Assembly (NCBI GenBank): GCA_900108205.1
Contig: FNUU01000004.1
Coordinates: forward strand, 185,338 to 249,337
Length of the DNA stretch: 64,000 nt
Direction of reading: 5' to 3'
From: Eubacterium ruminantium
Lineage (GTDB): Bacteria > Bacillota > Clostridia > Lachnospirales > Lachnospiraceae
Positions 1 through 8,452 of the stretch are shown piece by piece. Made by a program: the position numbers and the translations under genes. The notes under the pieces are model-generated. The model had not been told where the DNA came from and ran no database searches. It saw only the letters and a program-made list of their open reading frames with translations. Numbering within the stretch: the first letter of the stretch is position 1; each line of letters begins with the position of its first letter.

Positions 1-882
1 TGCAACTATGATCTTGCCTTTATTTTCCGGTCTTTGGGCAAGGATTGTTGCAGCATAAAGAGCTGCTCCGGAAGATATACCCACAAGGATACCCTCATCT
101 CTGCCTATCTTTCTTGCAGCCTCAAATGCATCCTCATTGGATACAGGAATAACCTCATCATATATCTTAGTATCAAGCACCTCTGGAACAAAGCCTGCAC
201 CGATACCCTGAATCTTATGTGCACCTGCTTTGCCTTCTGAAAGAACAGGACTGTCTGCCGGCTCAACTGCCACTATCTTAACCTTCGGATTCTGCTCCTT
301 AAGATACTGTCCAACACCTGTTATGGTTCCGCCTGTACCAACTCCGGCCACAAAAATATCAACCTTTCCGTCTGTATCCTCCCAGATTTCAGGTCCCGTC
401 GTTTCTTTATGTGTAGCAGGATTTGCAGGGTTTACGAACTGACCGACTATGAAAGAACCCTCTATCTCCTTATGAAGCTCGTCAGCCTTTGCGATAGCTC
501 CCTTCATACCCTTCGTTCCCTCTGTAAGAACAAGCTCTGCACCATACGCCTTCATAAGAGTTCTTCTTTCAACACTCATGGTTTCAGGAAGAGTAATGAT
601 AACTCTGTAGCCCTTAGCAGCAGCTATGGCAGCAATACCGATACCTGTATTTCCTGATGTCGGCTCGATAAGTGTTGCCCCCGGCTTAATGATACCCTTA
701 GCTTCGGCATCCTCGATCATTCCGAGTGCGATACGATCCTTTACACTTCCTGCCGGATTGAAGAGTTCAAGCTTCGCAAGTATCCTTGCGTCTGTCACTC
801 CCTCCTTTGCCTGATATTTCTTAACCTCAAGTAAAGGTGTTTTACCTATAAGCTCTGATGCGCTTTCATAAATCTTAGCCAT
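1..882 (-). CDS. cysK: Cysteine synthase A (O-acetylserine sulfhydrylase), 3' end cut by window edge
   Basis: This enzyme makes L-cysteine from O-acetylserine and sulfide with pyridoxal phosphate in the cytoplasm. The 294 visible codons run from the start ATG to the window edge, so only a short C-terminal part is missing from a usual length of about 305 residues. The PLP lysine lies in NPAGSVKDR (about K48), the substrate loop reads TSGNTG (about residues 75-80), and the glycine-rich phosphate loop reads [10 protein letters not shown]. The start is fixed by AGGAGG nine bases upstream. The gene stands alone with its own promoter. The identification is secure; whether it is CysK or CysM in the strict sense was judged only from overall similarity to CysK. 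Confidence 0.95.
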   Translation of the reverse strand, partial: MAKIYESASELIGKTPLLEVKKYQAKEGVTDARILAKLELFNPAGSVKDRIALGMIEDAEAKGIIKPGATLIEPTSGNTGIGIAAIAAAKGYRVIITLPETMSVERRTLMKAYGAELVLTEGTKGMKGAIAKADELHKEIEGSFIVGQFVNPANPATHKETTGPEIWEDTDGKVDIFVAGVGTGGTITGVGQYLKEQNPKVKIVAVEPADSPVLSEGKAGAHKIQGIGAGFVPEVLDTKIYDEVIPVSNEDAFEAARKIGRDEGILVGISSGAALYAATILAQRPENKGKIIVA

Positions 883-960
883 ATTTTATTTCCTCCTGCT
901 TTCTTGCTTTTTTACTTTCTGTTTTTAATATCTGTTGTAAATATCTGTTTTTATAGCCTT

Positions 961-989
961 ATTATAGTCAAAGCCTATAAAAGTAACAA
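961..989 (-). promoter_or_regulatory. Promoter of the cysteine synthase gene
   Basis: On the minus strand TTGTTA and TATAAT are separated by 17 bases, about 75 bases upstream of the start codon. The flanking 100 bases hold several CTATAA/TTATAG words in both orientations. They may be contacts for a cysteine-responsive regulator such as CymR, but this is inference only. Confidence 0.6.
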
Positions 990-1096
990 TTAGAATATAA
1001 CTCTATCTCGTTATAGGTTCAGGCTATAACACTTTCAACAATTCTATCATAAAAATTAATAGAATACCAGTAACTGTATGACCACGCAGCCCTTTC

Positions 1097-1148
1097 TAAA
1101 AAAAAACAGTCATGCGTTTTCAAAACTTGAAACCCACATGACTGTTTT
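1097..1148 (-). terminator. Rho-independent terminator after the ABC permease
   Basis: AAAACAGTCATG (1103-1114) pairs perfectly with CATGACTGTTTT (1137-1148). On the minus strand the stem runs into a long T tract. It lies just past the permease stop codon and ends the three-gene ABC operon. Confidence 0.85.
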
Positions 1149-1166
1149 CTATCATTTTATATATAT

Positions 1167-1925
1167 TTACAGCGGTAAATCTTTCTTTTTAAATACTATG
1201 GTTGCAATGGCAAATGCCACCAGAGCTATCATAACCGGTATTATCATGCCATTTATCCATTTAGAATCACAAAACAGTATTTTTTCATAATCGTAGAATG
1301 AGCAGATTGTTGCATACTTGAAATTTTTAAGCCCGCCCACTCCAAGCTTTCCGAACATTGAAAGCATATTTACAAGTATTGATTCTCCGACAAATACTCC
1401 CGCAAACCCAATGGAATATTTTGATGAATTGAATATACCCGATAAAGCCATACAGACTCCAGCCATCGCCAGGCATACAACAAATGCCGATATATTGACC
1501 TCAAGTATCATATTTGATGTTATGTTTCCGGCCATCCCCTTATATCCAAGAAGTGCAAAACTGACAGGGTTCGAACTGTTAATTAAAATATGTGCTACTG
1601 TTTCGACTGCAAACATAAGAACAAGCGATAATGTCATGAACACTGTTTGTGTGATAACGACTGTTTCTCTTCTGATCGGGGTTGAAAGGACATAAGCCAT
1701 GGAACCTCTGTCAACCTGTCCTGCAATAAGCTTATTGGACGTAACAAGTACATATATTCCCGGAAGTATGGTAGTCATCATTCCATAAAAGATCTGGAAG
1801 AGGAGCGGTCTGGTCATTTCAAGGGCTGCAAACTGTATGCAGAGCACAGTCATAACTCCCGTTATCGCAGACCACATAACCCAGTTAGATTTAACAGATT
1901 GTTTGAAAAGCGGTATACTGAACAT
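1167..1925 (-). CDS. ABC-2 type transporter permease
   Basis: This is a 252-residue integral membrane protein with about six hydrophobic segments (around residues 17-37, 55-75, 95-117, 135-165, 170-195 and 225-245). It has no ATPase motifs. Its size and segment order fit single-module ABC-2 permeases of drug, peptide or bacteriocin exporters. It is the last gene of an operon with two ATPase genes (18 bases after the nearer one), so it is the likely membrane partner of both. RBS AAGGAGG precedes the ATG. The substrate is unknown. A nearby two-component system suggests envelope stress or antimicrobial peptides, which is inference. Confidence 0.85.
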   Translation of the reverse strand: MFSIPLFKQSVKSNWVMWSAITGVMTVLCIQFAALEMTRPLLFQIFYGMMTTILPGIYVLVTSNKLIAGQVDRGSMAYVLSTPIRRETVVITQTVFMTLSLVLMFAVETVAHILINSSNPVSFALLGYKGMAGNITSNMILEVNISAFVVCLAMAGVCMALSGIFNSSKYSIGFAGVFVGESILVNMLSMFGKLGVGGLKNFKYATICSFYDYEKILFCDSKWINGMIIPVMIALVAFAIATIVFKKKDLPL

Positions 1926-1943
1926 TTTGATTCCTCCTTATCT

Positions 1944-2876
1944 CTACGCTACGCTCTCTATATTTTTATCTTCAAGCTTTACAATATGTTCATTATAATA
2001 ATTCTCAAGAGTGTATGGGACATATCTCACATATCTCACTCTATAATCAGCCAGCAGTCTTATCAGACTATTTGAATCAGCCTCTTTGTCCGAATCTAAT
2101 GAAACGACCAGATGACTGTATTTTTGATTAACACTTATTACTTCAAAAGGATTCTTCTCCAAAAAGGAATTCATTTCCATATCCGATTCGAAGCCTATAC
2201 GATATCTCTTTCCGTCATTCTTCTCGAACCCGGCTTTTTTAACCTCTCTTAAAAATCTTCCGTTATTTATAAACGCGACTCTGTCACAGGTATCATCCAG
2301 TTCCTTGAAAATATGACTGCTTATAAGAAACGTGCATCCTCTCTGTTTCTCTCGAAGTATCAGTTCTATAAGATTATCTCTCATCAGCGGATCAAGTCCT
2401 GTTGAAGGTTCATCAAGTATCATCACGTCGGGCTTACCCATAAAAGCTGCTACAAGCGCCGTCTTCTGTTTCATTCCCTTACTCATCCTTTTAAGACCTG
2501 CACTGACATCAATCTTAAAAATATCTATCAACTCATTGATGTAATCCTTATCCTTTATCCCGAGAAAATCTGCCTGGAGCTTCAGGAAATCATCTCCTGT
2601 TCCTACATCCGGAAAATCAATCTCTCCGGGAACGTATCCAACCCTCTTCATAAATCTGTATGACTTCTTCCAGGAAGGAATATCGTAGATACTGCAGCTC
2701 CCGGAATCCGGTTTCAGGAATCCCATAAGGTGACGGAGTGTTGTTGTCTTGCCACTTCCGTTCGTTCCGACTATGCCATATACCTCACCGGAGTTGACTG
2801 AAAAGTCAAAACCGAATATTCCTTTTCCGTCACCATAATCCTTTGTAAGATTGTGAACCTTTATTATCTCTTTCAT
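1944..2876 (-). CDS. ABC transporter ATP-binding protein (second ATPase of the operon)
   Basis: A 310-residue ABC ATPase. Walker A reads GTNGSGKT (about residues 37-44), the signature helix reads MSKGMKQK instead of LSGGQ, Walker B reads VMILDEPSTGLDP, and the switch histidine lies in LISSHIF. A C-terminal extension of about 90 residues follows the nucleotide-binding domain, as is common in exporters of the BcrA/CcmA class. It lies 11 bases after a related ATPase gene and 18 bases before the permease. The start is supported by AAGGAG. Two ATPases with one permease suggests a heterodimeric nucleotide-binding pair. Confidence 0.92.
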   Translation of the reverse strand: MKEIIKVHNLTKDYGDGKGIFGFDFSVNSGEVYGIVGTNGSGKTTTLRHLMGFLKPDSGSCSIYDIPSWKKSYRFMKRVGYVPGEIDFPDVGTGDDFLKLQADFLGIKDKDYINELIDIFKIDVSAGLKRMSKGMKQKTALVAAFMGKPDVMILDEPSTGLDPLMRDNLIELILREKQRGCTFLISSHIFKELDDTCDRVAFINNGRFLREVKKAGFEKNDGKRYRIGFESDMEMNSFLEKNPFEVISVNQKYSHLVVSLDSDKEADSNSLIRLLADYRVRYVRYVPYTLENYYNEHIVKLEDKNIESVA

Positions 2877-2887
2877 AGCATTCTCCT

Positions 2888-3823
2888 TTACGATAGTGCA
2901 AATTTCTTGTCATTCTTATAAAAATGCATGAAGAATTCTTCAAGCGTTATGGAGTGTTCCGTGAAGCTTCTGATCTTAAAGAAAGACAGAAGTCTGATCA
3001 CTTTGTTCGTCTCATTATTATCTATTGTAAGTACTACCTCTGCTTTTTCCCGGTCGATATCTCCTGTTTCAAGCTTATCCTCCGAAGTCTTATCAAGGAA
3101 CTCCTCCATGCCTTTCTGATTCTGAAACCTGATCGTAAATATATTTTTAAGGCCGTGCTTTACATCAGCGGCATCAATGGTGGAGATAAGCTTACCGTCC
3201 TTGATGATCGCAATCCTGTCACACAAGGCTTCAACCTCAGAAAAAATATGGCTCGAAAGAAGTATTGTCTTGCCCTTCTTCTTTTCCTCTCTGATAAACT
3301 CAATGAATCTTTCCTGCATAAGAGGATCGAGCCCGGAGGTTGGTTCATCAAGAAGGAGAACGTCCGGATCACTCATAAATGCCGTTACGACCGCAAGCTT
3401 TCTCTTCTCACCTATACTCATTCTTTTGACATCACCTGATGGTTCCAGTTCAAATCGCTCCAGAAGTTCTTTTACCTTCTTATCAGCTTCAGTATCATTC
3501 TTTCTGATACCACGAAGTCCCTTCATCATATTTATAAATTCATATCCCTTCAGGCCATCCGGAAGATTAACCTCGCCCGGAAGGTAACCTACAGACTTTA
3601 TTATCAGGCTGTGCTTCTTCCATGTATCGTTTCCATCTATGATTGCGCATCCACTATGAGGTTTTGAAAAACCCATCAGGTGTCTCATAGTCGTTGACTT
3701 GCCTGCACCGTTCGGTCCGAGAAAACCAAGAGTTTCACCCTGATTCACCGAGAAATCTACATCAAATATACCTCTGCCATGTCCATAATCTTTTGTGAGT
3801 TTTTTAACTTCTATCATATTCAT
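2888..3823 (-). CDS. ABC transporter ATP-binding protein (first ATPase of the operon)
   Basis: A roughly 310-residue ABC ATPase, clearly paralogous to the next gene downstream. Walker A is GPNGAGKS, the signature region is MSIGEKRK, Walker B is LLLDEPTSGLDP and the H-loop is LLSSHIF. It has the same C-terminal extension of about 90 residues. Two ATG codons (3823 and 3817) follow GAGAGG; the upstream one is given here and the other is equally possible. It heads the three-gene operon. The promoter region carries the 11-bp direct repeat described separately. Confidence 0.92.
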   Translation of the reverse strand: MNMIEVKKLTKDYGHGRGIFDVDFSVNQGETLGFLGPNGAGKSTTMRHLMGFSKPHSGCAIIDGNDTWKKHSLIIKSVGYLPGEVNLPDGLKGYEFINMMKGLRGIRKNDTEADKKVKELLERFELEPSGDVKRMSIGEKRKLAVVTAFMSDPDVLLLDEPTSGLDPLMQERFIEFIREEKKKGKTILLSSHIFSEVEALCDRIAIIKDGKLISTIDAADVKHGLKNIFTIRFQNQKGMEEFLDKTSEDKLETGDIDREKAEVVLTIDNNETNKVIRLLSFFKIRSFTEHSITLEEFFMHFYKNDKKFALS

Positions 3824-3872
3824 CACACCTCTCTTTTGGTTTTATCTCCTGTTGATGGATATAATTTAATAC

Positions 3873-3911
3873 AGTTTTATTTGAGTTTTATTTGAGTTTT
3901 GTTTCAGTTTT
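3873..3911 (-). promoter_or_regulatory. Four tandem 11-bp direct repeats, likely response-regulator binding site of the ABC operon
   Basis: AGTTTT (AAAACT on the minus strand) starts at 3873, 3884, 3895 and 3906, exactly 11 bases apart. The full minus-strand units are close to AAAACTCAAAT. Downstream, at 3859-3864, the minus strand reads TTATAT as a -10 candidate with no good -35 box. Direct repeats with one-helical-turn spacing in place of a -35 box are typical of OmpR-family activators. Confidence 0.65.
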
Positions 3912-3940
3912 GTTAAAAATACTAACTTTTAACTGATCAT

Positions 3941-4000
3941 AAAAAAAAGGGCGAATGCATCATCAGCACATTTCGCCAATGAATACATTCACCTTTTTTT
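3941..4000. terminator. Bidirectional terminator between ABC operon and histidine kinase gene
   Basis: AAAAAAAAGG with GCGAATG on the left pairs with CATTC and ACCTTTTTTT on the right, with a small bulge. An alternative inner stem pairs GGCGAA with TTTCGCC. The A and T tracts on both flanks allow use on either strand. It follows the kinase stop codon by 11 bases. Confidence 0.8.
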
Positions 4001-4011
4001 ATTTGATGCTG

Positions 4012-5097
4012 TTATTTCGGAAGTGTAACAATAAACTCGCTTCCGCTGTATTCTTTACTTTTAACCTCTATAGTTCCTCCGACAAGTACAAGGATCCTTT
4101 TTACAAGTGCAAGCCCAAGGCCATTTCCTTCAGTGGCATGCGATGTGTCTCCCTGGTAGAATTTATCGAAGATGTGTCTTACAGTTTCCTCTGACATTCC
4201 GCATCCGTTGTCACGAACAGAAACTGTCACGCTATTCTTATCCGAACTCTGACTTATTGTTATCCGGCCGCCTTCAGGAGAAAACTTGATTGCATTGGAA
4301 ATAAGATTATTCCACACAAGCGTAAGACTCGCTCCATCAGATCTTATTATCGCCTTATCCTCAACATCTACATCCAGATCTATATTTTTCCTGTCCCAGC
4401 TACTTTCAAACTGAAGTATGGAGTCACATAGATTTCTTGAAATATCAACTTCAGTGAAGTTCGGAACTATCTTCTGATGTTCAAATCGATTGAGTCTGAG
4501 AATATTGGATATCAGCTCAGTCATTCTAACAGCTGCTTCCTTTATCACACCGGCATATTCTCTCAGCTGTTCATCATCTGCTCCGGGTGACTGCATCATC
4601 TCCGCATAATTCTTAATGACCGCCATAGGCGTCTTCAGTTCGTGTGATATATTTGATATGAAATCCTGCTTCAGGGTCTCGATGCTGCCCAGTTCCTCGA
4701 TCATTTTATTAAGATCGCTTATCATCACATCAAGATAATCGATATTCTTCTCTTCTGTATGAATCGGTTCTATCCTGATATCAAAATTACCCTTTGCGAC
4801 CTCCTTTGTAACATCGGATATCTCCTGAAGTGGTTCGTCATAATTCTTCTTAATGGCATATCTGACATAAACAGTCAAAGCAATTGCAACAAAGAGCCAG
4901 TAAAAAACCAATAAATGCGTCTGTATGATGGCAGGAACCTTAGTATTCTGCATAAGAAGGATGATTGCCACATTTACTCCTGCTGTTACCAGCAAGGTAA
5001 CAAGAATTATCCAGAAGAGATAAAACGGAAATCTTGATTCCTTAACTCTGCCAACCCCTATATTTTTATTGAATCTGTCAAATACCTTCTTACTCAT
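4012..5097 (-). CDS. Sensor histidine kinase
   Basis: A 361-residue membrane kinase that phosphorylates the adjacent regulator. Two transmembrane segments (about residues 25-48 and 60-80) flank a very short extracellular loop. A HAMP-like linker follows, then the HisKA dimerization helix with the phospho-accepting histidine in SNISHELKTP (about H152), then the HATPase domain with N box NLISNAIKFSP, G1 DNGCGM and G2 GNGLGLALVK. The short outer loop resembles intramembrane-sensing kinases linked to ABC exporters. The ATG at 5097 overlaps the regulator stop by eight bases. A TTG further upstream is less likely. Confidence 0.93.
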   Translation of the reverse strand: MSKKVFDRFNKNIGVGRVKESRFPFYLFWIILVTLLVTAGVNVAIILLMQNTKVPAIIQTHLLVFYWLFVAIALTVYVRYAIKKNYDEPLQEISDVTKEVAKGNFDIRIEPIHTEEKNIDYLDVMISDLNKMIEELGSIETLKQDFISNISHELKTPMAVIKNYAEMMQSPGADDEQLREYAGVIKEAAVRMTELISNILRLNRFEHQKIVPNFTEVDISRNLCDSILQFESSWDRKNIDLDVDVEDKAIIRSDGASLTLVWNNLISNAIKFSPEGGRITISQSSDKNSVTVSVRDNGCGMSEETVRHIFDKFYQGDTSHATEGNGLGLALVKRILVLVGGTIEVKSKEYSGSEFIVTLPK

Positions 5098-5770
5098 TCT
5101 TTGAAAGCACCGCCTTATAACCAAGTCCTCTTACCGTTTTTATCTCAAATCCGTCACAATCCGCCAATTTATCCCTGAGTTTGGTCACATATACATCCAC
5201 CGCACGTAATCCGGTATCAGAATCCATTCCCCAGAATTCATCCAAAAGCTGTGCTCTTGAGAAAGTCTTCTTCGGATAAGAAAGAAGTTTGAAGACAATA
5301 TTAAACTCTCTGGTAGTAAGCTGAATCTCCTCTCCGTCAATCTCTGCCGTCATAGCATCCGCATCAAGCATAAGATTGCCGACAGAAAGCTTCCTTTCAA
5401 GCTCTATATTTGCCCGGCGGAGAAGTGCATTTACACGCATAAGCAGTTCATCCAGATCGACAGGTTTTACCATATAATCATCTATCCCTATCTGAAAGCC
5501 TTTCTGCTTGGACATAATATCATCCCTTGCCGACATAAACAGGATTGGAATGTTTTTATTCAGTTTTCTTACGGTTTCCGCAAATTCATATCCATCAATG
5601 CCCGGAAGCATGATATCAGAAATGATCATGTCATAAAGGCTGTTATACATCTCATCATATGCCTCATTTACATCCATACAGCCTTTGGCTTCAAAGCCGT
5701 TGCCTGAGAGGAAAGTGCAAACCATTCTATTCAGATTTTTATCATCTTCAACAATCAATATGCGAACCAT
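5090..5770 (-). CDS. Response regulator, OmpR/PhoB family
   Basis: A 226-residue DNA-binding regulator. The receiver domain has the acidic pair EDD (9-10), the phospho-acceptor D52 in IISDIMLPG and the conserved lysine in VKPVDLDEL. The C-terminal winged helix has the typical LTTREFNIVFKLL and VRGLGYKA ends. It overlaps the kinase gene, so the two are translationally coupled. RBS AGGAGG precedes the ATG. The 11-bp direct repeats before the ABC operon are a plausible target. Confidence 0.95.
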   Translation of the reverse strand: MVRILIVEDDKNLNRMVCTFLSGNGFEAKGCMDVNEAYDEMYNSLYDMIISDIMLPGIDGYEFAETVRKLNKNIPILFMSARDDIMSKQKGFQIGIDDYMVKPVDLDELLMRVNALLRRANIELERKLSVGNLMLDADAMTAEIDGEEIQLTTREFNIVFKLLSYPKKTFSRAQLLDEFWGMDSDTGLRAVDVYVTKLRDKLADCDGFEIKTVRGLGYKAVLSKNE

Positions 5771-6011
5771 TTCTAACCCTCCTGATCTGTCTCATTCTTG
5801 TCATCAGGTCTGTAGCTTGAATCATATCAAGTATCGATAATGTCCTCAGCACATAGTCCAGCGTTTCACGTCCTGTTATCCCTTCAACCCGTTCAACACG
5901 TTCAACATTTACTGACCTGTTTTCTGTATAATAGAGATATGAAAACCATTTTTCCTCTCTGTAATCTCTCACTTTATTTTCTCCGCTCCATATCGTAAAA
6001 AACAATTCCAA
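5748..6011 (-). CDS. Possible small protein upstream of the response regulator (doubtful)
   Basis: An 87-codon frame with a TTG start overlaps the regulator gene by 23 bases. No good RBS is visible. It contains a 9-bp near-repeat (GTTGAACG units) giving VERVERVEG. It may instead be the untranslated leader of the two-component operon. No known family was recognised. The 250-base stretch between the NUDIX and regulator genes holds nothing else that stands out. Confidence 0.25.
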   Translation of the reverse strand: MELFFTIWSGENKVRDYREEKWFSYLYYTENRSVNVERVERVEGITGRETLDYVLRTLSILDMIQATDLMTRMRQIRRVRNGSHIDC

Positions 6012-6023
6012 AATGTAACCCTA

Positions 6024-6923
6024 TCATTCATAAAACGCATCCAGGTTTCTCACAAACAGCTTTGCCGGTCTGTGCCCGGATCCGGTCACAATTGACGTTG
6101 TTTCGGTAACAAATGGTGCCATCTTTCTTCTGAAATTTGGTGTCAGAAGCTTCTCACCCAGAATTATCTCATGCGCCTCCTGAAGGCTGTAAAGCGTGAA
6201 TTTTTCAGGCATAAGGTCAAATACTATCCTTCCGGACTCAGCCGTTCTCTCCCTCAATGACTTAAACGCTCTTACAATGATCTCTGCATGGTCAAAGGCC
6301 AGTCCGCTGCTTTCCTTTATTTCGTAAGAAATGCTCTCATGATGCCTGCTGAACACCTTACGCTCCTCCACGATCGCAGACAGCTTCGTATCATCATTCT
6401 CAAGCTTCAGTCTATATACGGTACATATCTCGGCGCTTTCTTTCTTCACGTGTTTCTTCAGTTCCTCACGTTCAACATTGATGTAGAACCAGCCTGCCTC
6501 CCAGGCGTCAGAACCTGCAGCCAGCTTACATTTCTTCTCATCAACCAAAGCCAGAAATCCCTGCGAGACTATCCATCCTCGAGGATCTCTGTCCGGCGAG
6601 CTGAACAGACCAAATGGCTCAAGGAAGGCTCCGTCCACAGACGTTTCCTCCCTGAGTTCTCTTAATGCCGTAGCTTCAAGCTCCTCTCCCCTGACTGCAA
6701 AGCCACCCGGCAAAGCATATTGATCCTTAAACGGGAATCCTCCCCTTTTTATGAGAAGAACCGCCAGTTTCTTCTCCGGATCCTTTCTGTAATCATCGGC
6801 CTCGCCGGCAGAAAGTATTGCAAATACAGCTATATCAGCCGTTAATGACGGCCTGTCATATTTCGATTGGTCATATTGTCTGAGGAATTCTTTTTCCTCG
6901 TCAGATACTATATAACTGTTCAT
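6024..6923 (-). CDS. NUDIX domain protein with C-terminal winged helix, NrtR-like transcription regulator
   Basis: A 299-residue protein. The NUDIX domain spans about residues 28-190 with a nearly complete nudix box at 74-96 (LPGGFAVRGE, then RELREETSV; the last glycine is serine). The C-terminal 85 residues carry the winged-helix pattern of the NrtR family: LMPEKFTLYSLQEAHE, then FRRKMAPFV and GHRPAKLF. NrtR proteins repress NAD-linked genes and sense ADP-ribose or related compounds. The catalytic glutamates are present, so hydrolase activity may remain. A palindrome overlaps its promoter and recurs in the divergent region at 10.06-10.19 kb, so autoregulation and control of the neighbouring cluster are likely. 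Confidence 0.85.
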   Translation of the reverse strand: MNSYIVSDEEKEFLRQYDQSKYDRPSLTADIAVFAILSAGEADDYRKDPEKKLAVLLIKRGGFPFKDQYALPGGFAVRGEELEATALRELREETSVDGAFLEPFGLFSSPDRDPRGWIVSQGFLALVDEKKCKLAAGSDAWEAGWFYINVEREELKKHVKKESAEICTVYRLKLENDDTKLSAIVEERKVFSRHHESISYEIKESSGLAFDHAEIIVRAFKSLRERTAESGRIVFDLMPEKFTLYSLQEAHEIILGEKLLTPNFRRKMAPFVTETTSIVTGSGHRPAKLFVRNLDAFYE

Positions 6924-6954
6924 TTTTTGCTCCTTTTCAGGTAGTTATATTCAT

Positions 6955-6983
6955 ATCTTATATCCATTTTGATAATTTGACAA
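6955..6983 (-). promoter_or_regulatory. Promoter of the NrtR-like gene with overlapping operator
   Basis: On the minus strand TTGTCA and TAAGAT are separated by 17 bases. The operator-like sequence CTTATATCC-ATTTT-GATAATTTG occupies 6957-6979, lying over the spacer in the same register as the 10168-10190 site relative to its promoter. Confidence 0.6.
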
Positions 6984-6991
6984 TATGACAT

Positions 6992-7072
6992 TTTTTCTGC
7001 ATGATACGCATATGAAAGATTTTCCGCATGATGCGCTGATGATATTTTTTCTGTATGCTACGCAGATACATA
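6992..7072 (-). repeat. Three imperfect 27-bp tandem repeats after the synthetase-like gene
   Basis: CTGCATGATACGCATATG (6997), CCGCATGATGCGCTGATG (7024) and CTGTATGCTACGCAGATA (7051) are spaced exactly 27 bases apart, each preceded by a T-rich stretch. On the sense strand of the upstream gene the units resemble the 24-bp units found after the MutS-like gene. Confidence 0.75.
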
Positions 7073-7085
7073 TTGAATCATGCTA

Positions 7086-8393
7086 TCACTGTACATGAAC
7101 AGTCATGTTCTTTTCTCCATCGGAAATATAATCCGCTTCTTTGATCACCGGACCGCTATATTCATTAACGTGTGTTACCGCAACCGTCCTCTTTGTCTCG
7201 AATCTTTCCGGAAGCCTCTCGCTGTCAAAATCATTTACAATTCGTCGACTAAAATCTTTTGCATCCAGCTTTCCATATCTCAGAGTCCCCTGATGAGGAT
7301 TCGGGACATTGGTCATGTCAACCATTGTCGGGTTGATTTCATCCTTACTGCACTCCTCAGGAAAAGGTCCCGCTCCATGCCGGGTAAGGTAGGTTCTTGT
7401 GACATAACAAACCTCAACCTGAAGCTTATCCTCCTCGGTAATGTTTGATATATTCCGACCGGTCTCACATACAGATGCTGTATTCCTGACATCATCTCCG
7501 TCTGCCATGTTCCATTCCCTATTGCTTCCTGTTACTATATTACGGGATGGTTCATCAGCGGATGTCATTCCACGAGAAAACAGATAATGGTAATACTCTC
7601 TGATCAGTTCGGCAGGATTACGAAAACCTGTGTTGCTCGGAGTGGTGTGACAGCCGAACTCCTTTCTGCATCTGTCCAGCAGTAGTCCCTGCCCAGCTTC
7701 AAAAATGATGGTATAATATTCCTTCATCACCGACACTCCTCGCAAACCGCTGAGACGGCACATCTGCCGAAAATCAGCAATATAGTTTCTTACCAGGCCC
7801 TCGTCCTCAATTATATCTCTCCAGTTTTCAGGTATCTCAGATATTCCCAGCTGTTCAAAACGTGATGCCATCCTGTTCTTGCAGCTTCCCGCGAGATAAT
7901 CCTTTAGCTCAGCATCCGTCATAAGTGACATCTCCCCAAGCAATTTACCATCTCTCAGGATTGTCTCCCAGATTCCCATTCCACAGCTTCCGTGACGTGA
8001 CCTTCCGCGGTGTTCCTCTATGACCTGATTGGCTATCATATCAAATGGTGTTGTAACCGGGCACTCCGGATCCATATATATTTTTATCTTATCGAAGGAT
8101 ACGCCTTTCTCCTGCAGTTCCTCATATTCGTTCATGAAAAGCATCGGATTTACTATGAAAAACCTCGGCAGCCATGTATCTGCCCCCTCGAACGTTCCTG
8201 ATCCGAAATGATGAAATACATGTCTTATTCCTGAAGAGGTTGTGACCGTATGCCCGCGCTGTGCTCCGCCATTACTGCATACAACCAGCACACTTCGACC
8301 GTTCGTCCTCGCCTCTTTGGTAAAATAGTCCGTCATCAGTCCTTTGCCCTCATCACCGAAATTACCACCTATAACAATCTTGATATCCTGCAT
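7086..8393 (-). CDS. Divergent adenylosuccinate-synthetase-like (PurA superfamily) enzyme
   Basis: A 435-residue protein of PurA length. The GTP-binding start reads GGNFGDEGKG (catalytic-type D14) where PurA has GxQWGDEGKGK. The second catalytic histidine is in QRGHTV (about H48). Later regions match PurA in order: SCGMGIWE, EAGQGLLLD, and LTRHGAGPFPEE near the C-terminus. PurA joins IMP and aspartate using GTP. The altered loops suggest another nucleotide or amino donor, which is inference. It lies in an operon after the VWA and 193-residue genes (59-base gap) and not in a purine cluster. RBS AGGAGG. A housekeeping PurA role is unlikely given its divergence. Confidence 0.8.
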   Translation of the reverse strand: MQDIKIVIGGNFGDEGKGLMTDYFTKEARTNGRSVLVVCSNGGAQRGHTVTTSSGIRHVFHHFGSGTFEGADTWLPRFFIVNPMLFMNEYEELQEKGVSFDKIKIYMDPECPVTTPFDMIANQVIEEHRGRSRHGSCGMGIWETILRDGKLLGEMSLMTDAELKDYLAGSCKNRMASRFEQLGISEIPENWRDIIEDEGLVRNYIADFRQMCRLSGLRGVSVMKEYYTIIFEAGQGLLLDRCRKEFGCHTTPSNTGFRNPAELIREYYHYLFSRGMTSADEPSRNIVTGSNREWNMADGDDVRNTASVCETGRNISNITEEDKLQVEVCYVTRTYLTRHGAGPFPEECSKDEINPTMVDMTNVPNPHQGTLRYGKLDAKDFSRRIVNDFDSERLPERFETKRTVAVTHVNEYSGPVIKEADYISDGEKNMTVHVQ

Positions 8394-8452
8394 ACGCTCA
8401 CCTCCTCTGGCCTAAATATATCTTATCGGAAGAAAAACAGGCACGAGTGAAA

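Noticed and set aside
2924..3439. 171-codon frame antisense to the ABC ATPase
   Set aside because: Shadow of a clear ABC ATPase gene.
3931..3946. AACTGATCATAAAAAA also at 12311-12326
   Set aside because: A 16-base match including an A tract is expected by chance at this window size; no other similarity extends it.
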